Source of the DNA: Campylobacter hominis ATCC BAA-381
Lineage (GTDB): Bacteria; Campylobacterota; Campylobacteria; Campylobacterales; Campylobacteraceae
Direction: 5' to 3'
Assembly: GCF_000017585.1 (NCBI RefSeq)
Contig: NC_009714.1
Location: 1,396,663-1,460,662 of the forward strand
DNA length: 64,000 bases
Shown here piece by piece: positions 1-8,407 of the stretch. Each line of letters starts with the position of its first letter. The stretch's first letter is position 1. Under the pieces are notes generated by a model. That model searched no databases. It saw only the letters and a list, made by a program, of their open reading frames with translations, and was not told the DNA's origin. A program made the translations under genes and the position numbers.

Positions 1-71
1 ACTGTCGCATCTTTCCAAGCTACTAATTTTCCGTTAAACCAAATATACTTAGCTTCATTTATAGTTGCCAT
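1..71 (-). CDS. ilvE: Branched-chain amino acid aminotransferase, N-terminal end only
   Basis: The first 23 codons of a gene that runs off the left edge. The peptide starts MATINEAKYIWFNGKLVAWK, which matches the N terminus of class IV (fold type IV) PLP aminotransferases of the IlvE type, where an 'AKYIW-x-G-K-x-V-x-W' segment opens the protein. IlvE catalyses the last transamination in Leu, Ile and Val synthesis. The catalytic lysine lies outside the window, so the assignment rests on this N-terminal signature alone. The ATG is preceded on its strand by a purine-rich stretch (AAAAAAGGAAAAC). Confidence 0.75.
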   Translation of the reverse strand, partial: MATINEAKYIWFNGKLVAWKDAT

Positions 72-170
72 ATTGTTTTCCTTTTTTAAAATTTTATCTT
101 GCAATTGTAGCAAAAAAATAATTAAAATTCGATTTGCCACATCAAGCGCAAATTTAAAATTTTGCGCACC

Positions 171-1289
171 TTATTTACTTAAATTTTGCTCTTTTACGGT
201 TGAGTTCGTTTCCGAAATTTGCGGAAATTTAGGCATATTTTCGTTTTGATTGTTGATATAAGCGGTTTCGCTTATCTTATTCCACTCTCTACCGATTTTA
301 AGAAAATTTCTTTGACTATCTAAGATTTCTTTAAATAAAGGATCTTTTGCAGCTTCTTCGTCCAAAATTTCATCAGTTGCTTTTTTTAGCGCTTCCATTA
401 CATCGGGCGGAAAATTTTTGATTGTAACATCCGGAAACTCTTTTTTCATCTTTTGCCAAATTACGGAATTTTGATAAAAACCGCTATTTTGCATATTTTC
501 TCCGGCTAATCTGGCAGCAGCCTCTAAAATCAGACGCAAATCTTCAGGAAGTTTGTCATAAACATTTTTATTTATCAAAAGTTGTGTATCACCTGTAGGC
601 TCTTGCCAGCCGGTATAATAATACTTCGCAACTTTATGAAAACCAAGAGGCATATCATAAACCGGGCTTACCCACTCTACGGCGTCAATTGTACCCATTT
701 CAAGCGCCATATAAAGCTCACCTGTAGGAATTGTGTTTATCGTAACGCCAAGTTTGCTCATCACTTCACCGCCAAATCCAGGAATTCTGAATTTAAGCCC
801 TTGCAAATCGGCTAAAGAGTTAATCTCTTTTTTAAACCAACCGCCCATTTGCATTCCGGTTGTTCCCATAATAAACGTTTTAATGCCGTATTTATCAAAA
901 AGTTTCTCATTCAACTCTTTTCCGCCGCCATAATAATACCAGGCGTGTTGTTCTGCAGTCGTCATTCCAAAAGGTACTGCTGTCCAAAACATCGTCTTAG
1001 GATCTTTTCCTTTATAATAATAAAGCGAAGTATAACCGAGTTCGTATTGACCGCTTTTAACAAAATCCAAAATTCCGAAACCGGCTTTGTGCTTGCTTGG
1101 CGTGTCAATGCGGATTTTAAGTCTGCCGTTGCTCATAGTTTCGGCATATTTCTTAAAATCATTCGCCGTTTTTCCAAGAACAGGCGTAGTATTTTCCCAC
1201 GTAGAAGCTAGTTTTAATGTGTAAGTGCGTTCGGCAAACGCAAAACTTGCGAACATAAAAACCGTAACAAAAACTAAAAACTTTTTCAT
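171..1289 (-). CDS. TRAP transporter solute-binding protein, DctP/TakP family
   Basis: Periplasmic binding protein of 372 residues, the normal length for the DctP family. Residues 1-19 form a Sec signal peptide ending SFAFA. The mature protein has the family segments 'GLKFRIPG' (conserved substrate carboxylate-binding Arg) and 'VEWVSPVYD...LGFHKVAKYYYTGW', which resembles the alpha-keto-acid/lactate-binding TakP branch. The start has an AAGGAG site 6 nt upstream. No DctQ or DctM membrane subunit is adjacent: ilvE lies downstream and a pseudogene on the other strand upstream. It is therefore an orphan receptor here, and its membrane partners must be elsewhere if it works. The substrate cannot be fixed from sequence. 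Confidence 0.88.
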   Translation of the reverse strand: MKKFLVFVTVFMFASFAFAERTYTLKLASTWENTTPVLGKTANDFKKYAETMSNGRLKIRIDTPSKHKAGFGILDFVKSGQYELGYTSLYYYKGKDPKTMFWTAVPFGMTTAEQHAWYYYGGGKELNEKLFDKYGIKTFIMGTTGMQMGGWFKKEINSLADLQGLKFRIPGFGGEVMSKLGVTINTIPTGELYMALEMGTIDAVEWVSPVYDMPLGFHKVAKYYYTGWQEPTGDTQLLINKNVYDKLPEDLRLILEAAARLAGENMQNSGFYQNSVIWQKMKKEFPDVTIKNFPPDVMEALKKATDEILDEEAAKDPLFKEILDSQRNFLKIGREWNKISETAYINNQNENMPKFPQISETNSTVKEQNLSK

Positions 1290-1627
1290 TTTTTCTCCTT
1301 ATAGTTTTTATTTATATGCAAAAATTGTTTTTCACAAATAATATATGCGTTTTTAAAATATTTATTTATATTAAATTAACGCGGTTTCAGCTTTTTTGGA
1401 AAAACATTTCATTTTACTTCATTTAAATTTTGAAATTTAGCGCAAAAGACAAAACAACGATACGTTTTTTAAAATTTTATACAATCTCAAAATTTAAATT
1501 TTGTAATTCTATACATTTTTTGCATAATTAAACCTTAAATTGTGACATCTTTGCAATGAAAATTTAAATCGCCATTACTGATTTGCTTTTTTAATATTAC
1601 CAAATTATTTTTTTAAAAGGAGTTTTT
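1290..1627. other. AT-rich intergenic region
   Basis: No convincing gene on either strand. It should hold the promoter for the minus-strand TRAP gene and, near 1560-1615, the promoter and leader of the decayed plus-strand gene; an AAAAGGAG site sits at 1615-1622. Confidence 0.5.
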
Positions 1628-1884
1628 ATAAAAAATAAAAAGCAGTTTGTGTCAAACAAAAAGCAATATTGTTGAAATTTTAGCGATAGTTTTTGCTGAT
1701 TTAGGCAATTTTCTTTTCAGGAATCATTTTTTCGCCAGCTTTATTAATTACGATTATGGCGATATTTCAAGCCAAAAAAGACACAAAACAGACTTAATTG
1801 CAATTACTGTAAGCCGGGATTTTAGCAATTATCGGTTTTATTGTAACTTTGTTGGCTACATTATGTATGATTTATCTTATATAA
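1628..1884 (+). pseudogene. Decayed small two-helix membrane protein
   Basis: A coding signal is spread over two frames. A good AGGAG site at 1618-1622 is followed, at the right distance, by ATA (1628-1630) instead of ATG, then KNKKQFVSNKKQ and a stop. Coding resumes in another frame as 'SNIVEILAIVFA', moves to 'AIFFSGIIFSPALLITIMA' plus 'IFQAKKD', moves to 'KTDLIAITV' and back to 'AGILAIIGFIVTLLATLCM', ending at TAA 1882-1884. Put together this makes a plausible protein of about 85 residues with two or three hydrophobic helices around a short Lys-rich loop. The lost start and at least three frame changes mean it is not expressed as one protein. Family not recognised. Confidence 0.55.
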
Positions 1885-1886
1885 TA

Positions 1887-1914
1887 AATTTCAGAATTTG
1901 CAAATTCTGAAATT
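1887..1914. terminator. 13-bp perfect stem hairpin between converging genes
   Basis: ATTTCAGAATTT and its exact complement AAATTCTGAAAT are separated by only GC, with one more A-T pair outside. The hairpin lies 2 nt after the stop of the decayed plus-strand gene and 7 nt after the stop of the minus-strand lipoprotein, so it could end transcription from both sides. Confidence 0.5.
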
Positions 1915-1921
1915 CGGAATT

Positions 1922-2107
1922 TTATTCTCCGACAGGAACGGGCGGATTTTGCGGATCAATTTTGATATTTTCGGTTTGCGAAACAGGTACATCTTTTGGA
2001 ATTTCGGTTTCAACAGGCGGTTTTGCAAGACTTTCATCTTTTTTTTCATCGCAACCGCAAAATAAAAAGGCTGTGCAAAAAATCGCCAAAATCACAAAAT
2101 TTCTCAT
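1922..2107 (-). CDS. Small lipoprotein
   Basis: A 61-residue protein starting MRNFVILAIFCTAFLFCGCD. The hydrophobic segment followed by F-C-G-C is a lipobox, so the mature protein probably begins at Cys19. The remainder is short, Pro- and acid-rich (for example KPPVETEIPKDVP) and probably unfolded. TAGGAG precedes the ATG by 5 nt. No function is recognised; it stands alone, with a hairpin directly after its stop. Confidence 0.65.
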   Translation of the reverse strand: MRNFVILAIFCTAFLFCGCDEKKDESLAKPPVETEIPKDVPVSQTENIKIDPQNPPVPVGE

Positions 2108-2447
2108 TTTTACTCCTAAAATTTGATGAATTTTACACTAAAATTTTAAAATTTGAGCTAATCTAAATTTGATTTTTAAAATTTTCATCATTTTAGCGAT
2201 TTTTAAAAGCTTTTCGTAATTTTTGCTTTTATTTATTGCTTTATAAACTGCAAATCACTACATTATAGCGCGATACAAAATTTTATTTACTTTATAAAAA
2301 CAGCTTTAAAATAATTATTATGAGCTGTGAAATTTTACGTTGTTAATTATTTTTTAAAACTATAAAATTTAACAACTCATTATTTTATAAATTTCAATCT
2401 GAAATTTAAACCCGACGCCTGTTTTTTCATAAATAAATTTTTATTTA
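2108..2447. other. AT-rich intergenic region
   Basis: I see no gene, RNA or clear repeat here; it is very AT-rich, with many short A and T runs. Confidence 0.5.
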
Positions 2448-2831
2448 TTATGCAAAAATTTCAATGTCTGCAAAATTCAGCGAATTTTCATTTCTAAAAA
2501 CACTGAAATCACTATTGAAAGTAACTATTTTGGCGCGAGCATAATTTGTCGTTTTATCATAAAGCACATCATTTTTTACGGTTAAAATTTTTTCGCTCAA
2601 AAACTCAATATTTATAATGCTAATTTCGATAATACCGAAAATTTCACTATCAACGCTGTATATAAACCCCTGATTGTCTTTATAATCTCCAACTGCAAGA
2701 TGAAATTTTTCAAATTTTACGCCGTTTTTAAGCTCATAAATCTCACCAAATTCAACTTTTAGAACATCGCTGAAATCATTAAAATTTAAAATATAACTCA
2801 AATCTCCTATATAATATTTGCCTTTTTTCAT
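2448..2831 (-). CDS. Hypothetical protein, cytoplasmic
   Basis: A 127-residue soluble protein without signal peptide or membrane helix. It opens MKKGKYYIGDLSYILN, which resembles the start of small proteins annotated as 'GD-x-CY' hypotheticals in bacteria and phages, but I cannot assign a family securely. The interior is rich in beta-branched residues and probably all beta. An AAAGGAT site precedes the ATG. It begins 9 nt after the sirtuin gene ends, so the two are probably co-transcribed. Confidence 0.6.
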   Translation of the reverse strand: MKKGKYYIGDLSYILNFNDFSDVLKVEFGEIYELKNGVKFEKFHLAVGDYKDNQGFIYSVDSEIFGIIEISIINIEFLSEKILTVKNDVLYDKTTNYARAKIVTFNSDFSVFRNENSLNFADIEIFA

Positions 2832-2840
2832 TTCGATCCT

Positions 2841-3539
2841 TTAAATTTTGCCGAATTTTATAAAATTTTCTATATCCAGCTTAATTTTTAGCGCCGCATT
2901 TACAGCCGTTTCGTTATAGACTTTCGTAAAATTTCTATCAACGAAACTTTTTTCAAGGTTGTTTAAAATGCTGAATTCAGCCATATATGCATAATTTGCA
3001 ACGTCCAAAACCTCTCCGCTGCTTCCTATACAGATAAAAAGTTTCATATCTCTTAATCTTGCATAAAGTGTGGCATAAAAAGGCGCCATCTCGCCAAACA
3101 TTACTACATTATGGCGAACGCGCGAACTGCCGCATTTTGGACATTTTTTATCTTTTTGAGATTCGTAGCCTATATAAAATTCATGCTCGCAACTTTCACA
3201 TCGCAATTTTGTGAGCTCACCATGCAAATGAACGACATCATGACAACCTGCTCTTTCAAGCAAATCATCGATATTTTGCGTCAAAATAGCGATTTTATCA
3301 GGATATTTCGCCTTAATTTCGGCAATCATTTTATGAGCTGAGTTCGGCGCGACATTTTTAAGTTCAATTCTACGATTGTCATAAAAGTTTAAAACTTTTT
3401 GGCGATCTTTTGCAAAACCTTCAACGGAGCAAATTTCCATTACATTATAATTTTCCCAAAGTCCGCCATTTCCTCTGAAAGTACTCAACCCGCTATCAGC
3501 AGATAGCCCCGCACCGCTTAAAATCAAAATTTCATTCAT
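2841..3539 (-). CDS. cobB: NAD-dependent protein deacylase, Sir2 family
   Basis: A 232-residue sirtuin, the usual bacterial core length. NAD-binding motif GAGLSADSGLSTFRG (residues 9-23), then TQNIDDLLERAG (88-98), the catalytic His106 in HLHG, and a zinc site Cys114-x2-Cys117 ... Cys133-x2-Cys136. It removes acyl groups from lysines, using NAD and releasing nicotinamide and O-acyl-ADP-ribose. The 'MFGE' segment after the zinc ribbon stands where many sirtuins have 'WFGE'. The first gene of a two-gene unit with the 127-residue hypothetical. The fold and active site look complete. Confidence 0.92.
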   Translation of the reverse strand: MNEILILSGAGLSADSGLSTFRGNGGLWENYNVMEICSVEGFAKDRQKVLNFYDNRRIELKNVAPNSAHKMIAEIKAKYPDKIAILTQNIDDLLERAGCHDVVHLHGELTKLRCESCEHEFYIGYESQKDKKCPKCGSSRVRHNVVMFGEMAPFYATLYARLRDMKLFICIGSSGEVLDVANYAYMAEFSILNNLEKSFVDRNFTKVYNETAVNAALKIKLDIENFIKFGKI

Positions 3540-3817
3540 TTTTTTGCCTTTTTGCGAATTTTAGTAAAATTTTGACAATAATCCAAAAATTTAAATTAAA
3601 TTTTTAAACCTGATTTTTATATTAAAAAATTTACAACGACATTTTTGGTTTATTGACAATTTTAATAATAAACAATTTAAAAAATTAAAAGAATTTTATG
3701 CCTTTTCAACTCTCTTTTACGCTCTCGCGTTAATAATTTTAAGACCGCCCGTTTTTACAAAATTGGACTTCTTGTCTGTTATTTGCTTAAATTACATCTT
3801 TGATTATTTTTTATTAT

Positions 3818-4105
3818 TTATTGTTGTTTTTTTTTTTTTTTGATTTTTTTATCTGTATCTTTTTTATTAATTTCATCTTTTATTTTACCTGCTTTTTTCA
3901 AATCTTTAACACATGCTTTATTTACATCAAGTGTAAATAAACTTATCGTCGAAGCAAACAGTGCTATAATAAATTTTTCGTATTTATTTCTTTTTATTGA
4001 AATTTTCTGAAATTCTAATGAAGTTAAATTTAAAAAGGCAGTTAAATCATTAATATTGTTTATAGAATTGTGTGAAGCGGATTTTTGGCAATAAACGCAA
4101 GTAAC
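3818..4105 (-). pseudogene. Open frame without start codon, export-signal-like, ending in an A15 tract
   Basis: On the minus strand this frame is open for 96 codons between stops but contains no ATG, GTG or TTG in a usable place. It encodes 'INDLTAFLNLTSLEFQKIS' followed by 'NKYEKFIIALFASTISLFT', which looks like a signal peptide or membrane anchor, then 'NKACVKDLKKAGKIKDEINK' and a Lys-rich tail. The tail crosses a homopolymer of 15 A (T15 on the plus strand, 3827-3841) immediately before TAA. Changing the tract length only alters the last few residues. It is probably a decayed gene; family not recognised. Confidence 0.35.
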
Positions 4106-4268
4106 TTACTGATAAGTTTATACGATAAAATTTAAAAAGCGGCTCTGAAGTTCCTATCTACATTAGAATGGTGTTACTTTATAAAATTAAGCTGCAATCT
4201 CTAATTAAATTACGGAAATCAAACCAACGGCATTATGGTCGCAATCTGATAAGCCGAACTCTCAAAAA

Positions 4269-4345
<77 letters not shown>

Positions 4346-4663
4346 AATAAATTATATTAAATAAGTATTTAAAAGAACAGTTTTATTAAAGATTTAAAAT
4401 ATTTTAGAAATACGATTGTATCGTATTTTATTAAAATTTAATATAAAATTTTATATTGAAGTTTAAATGAATATCTGTGATAAATGATAAAAAACCGAAC
4501 GCTCATTGTTAAATACCGCAAAAAATGTAGAAACAATGTCATATTACATATATTTCAATAAATTTTTATCACATCACTTCAATAAAAAATTTTAATAAAT
4601 TAAAATAACTGAATTTTAGCCGTAAAGCTAAAATTCAAAATCAAATTTTTAAAATACTTTAAA
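4346..4663. other. AT-rich intergenic region
   Basis: No gene or RNA found. It separates tRNA-Pro from the small lipoprotein gene and should contain the tRNA promoter. Confidence 0.5.
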
Positions 4664-4819
4664 TTATTCTGTCTTATCTTTGACCCATGTGGCACCGTCA
4701 TTTACTTTATCTTTTGTCCATTCAACTCCGCTGTTTGTATCTTCTTTGACACCATGCCAAGTGTTTGAACAACCGCAAATTCCAAAAACAGTAATAATTG
4801 AAAAAATTAAAACTCTCAT
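4664..4819 (-). CDS. Small entericidin-like lipoprotein
   Basis: A 51-residue protein: MRVLIFSIITVFGICGCSNT, a signal peptide with lipobox I-C-G-C, so the mature chain starts at Cys17, followed by two repeats of a W-x-K-D pattern (VEWTKDKVND, ATWVKDKTE). Size and layout resemble the entericidin/EcnB family of tiny outer-membrane-facing lipoproteins, but the similarity is one of pattern only. AAGGAT lies just upstream of the ATG. It is monocistronic, between two tRNA genes. Confidence 0.7.
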   Translation of the reverse strand: MRVLIFSIITVFGICGCSNTWHGVKEDTNSGVEWTKDKVNDGATWVKDKTE

Positions 4820-4954
4820 AAATTATCCTTAAAAAAATTTTTAAGATACTAACAAAACTAAACTTAAAATTCTATTTTTTTTACAATTTTTTTTAAATTG
4901 CAAAATTTTTAAAAAAAATATAAGTTAATTATTGTAGAATTACTTTTGTTTTAT

Positions 4955-5027
<73 letters not shown>

Positions 5028-5524
5028 CATTTTTAAAATTTTTAAATTTTAAACAATTTACTTTTACAAAAAGGCATATGTAGGTAATTCTCGTTTAAAA
5101 TTGAAAAAATGTTATTATGAAAAATATCACTAAAATTTACAGCCGTAAAATTTAAACTGAATAAAATAAATCATTTTTATCTATCATATATTTTATTGTG
5201 TCCGATATTTAAAGTCTTTATTTTCTTTTTATGCTAAATTTAACTGCATAATTAAATTTGTAATTTATTGTCAAAATTTTAGACTAATTTCAATTAGGCT
5301 TCAAATTACAACTTGCAAACTTGCAAAAAAAATACAAGTATAAAATCAAGCGTTGAAATTACAGTAAGAAATTTTTTAATTATTAATCTTAAAAATTTAT
5401 TGAACAAAAGGTTAAAAGCAAAAATTTAGATTTTTTTTGATAAAATGAAAAATTGTATTTTTAAAATTTTAGTTTGAAATTTCATAAATTAAAATTTTTT
5501 TTAAACTTTATTTTTTTATATTCA
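5028..5524. other. AT-rich intergenic region
   Basis: Nothing recognisable on either strand; mostly A/T runs. It contains the promoter region of tRNA-Val. Confidence 0.5.
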
Positions 5525-5599
5525 GGTCCCGTAACTCAGTGGTAGAGTGTCACCTTGACATGGTGGAAGTCGATGGTTCAAGTCCATTCGGGGCCACCA
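5525..5599 (+). tRNA. tRNA-Val (GAC), target of an integrative element
   Basis: 75 nt including an encoded CCA. Acceptor GGTCCCG pairs with CGGGGCC, anticodon arm CACCTTGACATGGTG giving anticodon GAC, T-arm ATGGTTCAAGTCCAT. Its last 23 nt are the left end of a direct repeat found again at 13061, so the integration event left the tRNA gene intact. Confidence 0.96.
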
Positions 5600-5600
5600 T
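5577..5600 (+). repeat. attL, 3' end of tRNA-Val
   Basis: 24 nt shared with 13061-13084, with one difference at position 7 (T here, C at the other end). Core sequence CCATTCGGGGCCACCAT. Overlap with the T-arm and acceptor stem of the tRNA is the usual crossover zone for this integrase class. Confidence 0.9.
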
Positions 5601-5720
5601 ACACTATTCTTAAACGTTCAAATCACTTCAAAAAACCCCCTATAAATCGAGATTTTAAGAAAATTTTAATTCAAATCAGTTTATAATTATTCACATCAAG
5701 CCATAAGGAATAGTAATAAG

Positions 5721-6031
5721 AATAGTAAGAAAATTTTTTTTAGCTGATTTTTTCTTACTAAACATAGAGTAAATGCTTTTAAAAAGGCACTTTAAAAGAC
5801 ATTGCTTGAAACGTGTTTTAATAGCTGAAAAAGGCTGAATTTAAGCCGTAAGCACTATTTTTCAGTGCTTAATAGTAAGAAATATTTTAGTCAATTAAAG
5901 CTCTTAAATAGAATATTTGAGTGCAAGTTAGTAAGAAAAAATAGTAAGAAAATGAGTTTAACTTTATTTTTTTCTTACTAAACATCGAGTAAATGCTTTT
6001 AAAAAGGCACTTTAAAAGTGATTGCTTGAAA
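5721..6031. repeat. Duplicated 90-bp blocks with TAGTAAGAA motifs upstream of int
   Basis: Block 1 (5721-5811) and block 2 (5940-6031) share long identical stretches: AATAGTAAGAAAAT at the left, TTTTCTTACTAAACAT, then GAGTAAATGCTTTTAAAAAG and GGCACTTTAAAAG at the right. Within each block TAGTAAGAAAA and TTTTCTTACTA form an inverted pair. Further TAGTAAGAA copies lie near 5870 and 5930. Repeated motifs of this kind between attL and int are typical arm-type binding sites for integrase and Xis, or operators for int; which of these applies is inference. Confidence 0.7.
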
Positions 6032-6059
6032 AAAAGATAAAAAGATAAAGGATAAAATT

Positions 6060-7271
6060 ATGTCAAGGCAAATTGTAAGACTTACAGACACCAAAATCAA
6101 AAATGCCAAACCCGAAGACAGTCCGCTATATGACGGCGATAATTTAATGCTTAAAATTACAAAGGCTAGTAAGCGCTGGTATTTCAGATTTAAACAGGCA
6201 GGAACGGACAAATACACCGAAAAGGCGTTATGCAAACCTAACGATTACCCTACAGTTTCATTAGCAAAAGCAAGAGAAATCACGGCGAAATATAAAAAAG
6301 CCATAGCGGAAAATAAAGACCCCTTTAAAAAAGCGGAAATAATAACAATCAAGCGTGTATTTGATGAATGGAAGCAAAAATTTAACAATTCTCTACTTCA
6401 AAAAGTTAAAGAGCGCAAAGTAGCGGAAGTTAAAAATAATTTTATAAACAAAATAGACGAATACACGCCGATTAATGATATTACAAAGCGGGAACTGGTA
6501 GATATACTGGAACAAAGAGCGCAAACCGCCCCCGCGAGAGCGAAAAGATTTCAAGGCTATTTAAACGAAATTTTCAGTTATGCCGAAACAAAAGGCTACA
6601 TAGAAAATAATTTTATAAAAAATATCTCTTTAAACTCTCTAATGGAACAGCACAAAACCGAAAACTACAAAGCGATTACCGATGAAGCCGATTTTAAAAA
6701 GCTGGTAAAGGTTATCTATTCGCTTGATAACTCACCGATAAATACGGCGCTTAAAATTTTACTTCATTTGCCTTTAAGAAGCGCGAATTTAATTTCAATG
6801 CAATGGCGCGAAATCGACTTTATGCAAAAAGAGCTTAAAATTCCGCGCCCAAATATGAAAGTAAAAAGCGGCGATGATTTTATTTTGCCGTTAAGTGATG
6901 AGGTTATTAAAATTTTAGAAACTCACGCCGAAATTTATAAAGACATCAGCGATTATGTATTTATGAGTAGAGTTATAAAGTGTAAGCACATAACGGCGCA
7001 GGGATTAAATAACAGACTTAAACTTTTAGGCTTTACCGAAAAGTTGAAGCAGACGGCGCACAGTTTCAGAAGCACGTTTCGCACAATCGCGCAAAATCAC
7101 ATCGATGAAATACCGATTAAAAACCCGAGAGACGCTATAGAAAGCTTTTTAGACCATAAAATCGGAAACAGTGTAGAGATGATTTATAATAGAGCCGATT
7201 ATAAAAAAGAGAAAATCGCCGTTGCGAAATGGTGGAGCGAATTTATTATAAAAATCAGAGATGAAAAATAA
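6060..7271 (+). CDS. int: Tyrosine recombinase integrase, P4 type
   Basis: 403 residues, normal for P4-like integrases. The N-terminal DUF4102 domain (residues about 5-85) includes LTDTKIKNAKPED and YDGDNLMLKITK; a core-binding helical domain follows (about 95-195). The catalytic domain carries Arg240 (LPLRSANL), His334-x-x-Arg337 (HSFRST), His366 (FLDHKIGN) and the nucleophile Tyr376 (MIYNRADY). It cuts and joins att sites, here in tRNA-Val. It lies 460 bp from the tRNA and reads away from it, the standard arrangement. The weak ribosome site is A-rich (GATAAAGGATAAAATT). All active residues are present, so the enzyme should be functional. Confidence 0.95.
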   Translation: MSRQIVRLTDTKIKNAKPEDSPLYDGDNLMLKITKASKRWYFRFKQAGTDKYTEKALCKPNDYPTVSLAKAREITAKYKKAIAENKDPFKKAEIITIKRVFDEWKQKFNNSLLQKVKERKVAEVKNNFINKIDEYTPINDITKRELVDILEQRAQTAPARAKRFQGYLNEIFSYAETKGYIENNFIKNISLNSLMEQHKTENYKAITDEADFKKLVKVIYSLDNSPINTALKILLHLPLRSANLISMQWREIDFMQKELKIPRPNMKVKSGDDFILPLSDEVIKILETHAEIYKDISDYVFMSRVIKCKHITAQGLNNRLKLLGFTEKLKQTAHSFRSTFRTIAQNHIDEIPIKNPRDAIESFLDHKIGNSVEMIYNRADYKKEKIAVAKWWSEFIIKIRDEK

Positions 7272-7656
7272 AAATTTCAATGTAAAAAATATTTTTTTTG
7301 GTGGCAAATAAAAATTTACAGAACTTTTTTGCCACTATTTTACAATTTTAACCACTCATTCATTTATTTTTTTATTTTTTTTCATTTTTTTTAAAATTAT
7401 ATTTCTTTATAAAATATATTTAAAAACCAAAACAAACATCGATTTTTAGGCATTTTGATTTACATCTACATATTGACATTCAAATAAAATTTACCCATAA
7501 TTTTTTTTAACCCTTTAAAAAAATTCTTTTTTATACAAAAATAGCCACATAGTTTTTTAAATATTAAATCACTTGAAAAAAAGTTTAAAGCCGTTGAAAG
7601 CGATTTTAATATTTGAACGCTTATTTTTAAGAACAAAACAAAAAAAGGAGCTGAAA
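7272..7656. other. AT-rich leader between int and the AlpA-like gene
   Basis: No gene. Very T-rich on the plus strand near 7360-7390 and 7500-7520, which may act as a terminator for int. The segment just before 7657 contains AAAAAAGGAG, the ribosome site for the next gene. Confidence 0.5.
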
Positions 7657-7887
7657 ATGGAGAACATTTATTCAACAGTAAATCAAGGTTATGCCCCAAA
7701 AAGGTATTTAAGAATTGCCGATATTACAAGGCTTTATCCAATCGGTAGGAGTGCAATTTTAAATTACGGCAAACAAGGCTTAATAACGCCTATAAGAGTA
7801 ACAAAAGGCGTAATCGTATATGACGCTAACGAAATAGAAGCGTTTTTTAGCGGTAAGAAAGCGGAAGCGCAAAATGCCAAGGCTTAA
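7657..7887 (+). CDS. AlpA/excisionase-like DNA-binding protein
   Basis: 76 residues when started at the ATG preceded by AAAAAAGGAGCTGAAA; an upstream in-frame ATG at 7573 lacks a ribosome site. A winged-helix pattern 'YLRIADITRLYPIGRSAILN' is followed by 'GKQGLITPIRVTKGVIVYDA' and 'NEIEAFFSG', as in the MerR-type/AlpA family, where helix-turn-helix residues are followed by a wing and a 'y...ei..w' C-terminal helix. Such proteins act as excisionases or as activators of int in P4-like elements. It is the first gene of a run of four overlapping small genes. Confidence 0.75.
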   Translation: MENIYSTVNQGYAPKRYLRIADITRLYPIGRSAILNYGKQGLITPIRVTKGVIVYDANEIEAFFSGKKAEAQNAKA

Positions 7888-8125
7888 TTTTAAAGTGAGC
7901 GCCGATTGTTTCGGCGCTGGTAATGAAGCCTTGCTGAAAGAGTTTAAAAGGCATTTACACGTTTATAATGTCAAGTCATTAGAGACAGCGGACCAAAGAC
8001 TGATTGATTGCGCTTACGATTTATTTCACATAGTGCAGACACAAAGAAGTAGCATTTACGAGTTGGAAACGAAGCTTGATATAAGACCCGAAAACAATAC
8101 TAAAGGACTTAATAATGCTAGTTGA
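7874..8125 (+). CDS. Small hypothetical protein of the element, DCAYDLF type
   Basis: 83 residues, starting inside the end of the AlpA-like gene (14-nt overlap), which indicates translational coupling. It contains 'DQRLIDCAYDLFHIVQTQ' followed by a short helical region likely to form a coiled coil. The 'DCAYDLF' motif occurs again in the 83-residue protein at 10296, so the two may be distant paralogues. No function is known. Confidence 0.6.
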   Translation: MPRLNFKVSADCFGAGNEALLKEFKRHLHVYNVKSLETADQRLIDCAYDLFHIVQTQRSSIYELETKLDIRPENNTKGLNNAS

Positions 8126-8285
8126 AATAATTGTATTTTTATGCGTTTTTGTATTGGTAACAGCAAGTATAATAACGGTATTTATAACTCTTGCCGTTAT
8201 TTTTTACGTATCAGACAAAATAATAGACTTTATGGAAAAAAGAGCTAGAGATAAAAAAAAGGTAGAAAATGAAAAATTTAATTGA
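8115..8285 (+). CDS. Small single-pass membrane protein
   Basis: 56 residues: MLVEIIVFLCVFVLVTASII continues into a strongly hydrophobic stretch of about 35 residues, followed by a basic tail (EKRARDKKKVENEK). The ATG overlaps the end of the preceding gene by 11 nt and the gene overlaps the next one by 17 nt. An AAAGGA site lies 10 nt upstream. Function unknown; small membrane proteins are frequent in mobile elements. Confidence 0.6.
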   Translation: MLVEIIVFLCVFVLVTASIITVFITLAVIFYVSDKIIDFMEKRARDKKKVENEKFN

Positions 8286-8394
8286 CATTATAAAAACGGA
8301 ATTTGACGGCGCCGAAATAAATTCGGTTAATTATAAAGACGCAAAAGATAATTTCAACGAACGCGATTTTGCGTTGATAAATATAAAAAAATAA
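8269..8394 (+). CDS. Small hypothetical protein
   Basis: 41 residues starting MKNLIDIIKTEFDGAEINSV, acidic, soluble. It starts inside the end of the membrane protein gene, after a possible AAAAGGTAG site. Its small size keeps confidence modest; the tight overlapping arrangement and the good codon pattern support it. Confidence 0.45.
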   Translation: MKNLIDIIKTEFDGAEINSVNYKDAKDNFNERDFALINIKK

Positions 8395-8407
8395 AAAAGG
8401 ATAGAAA

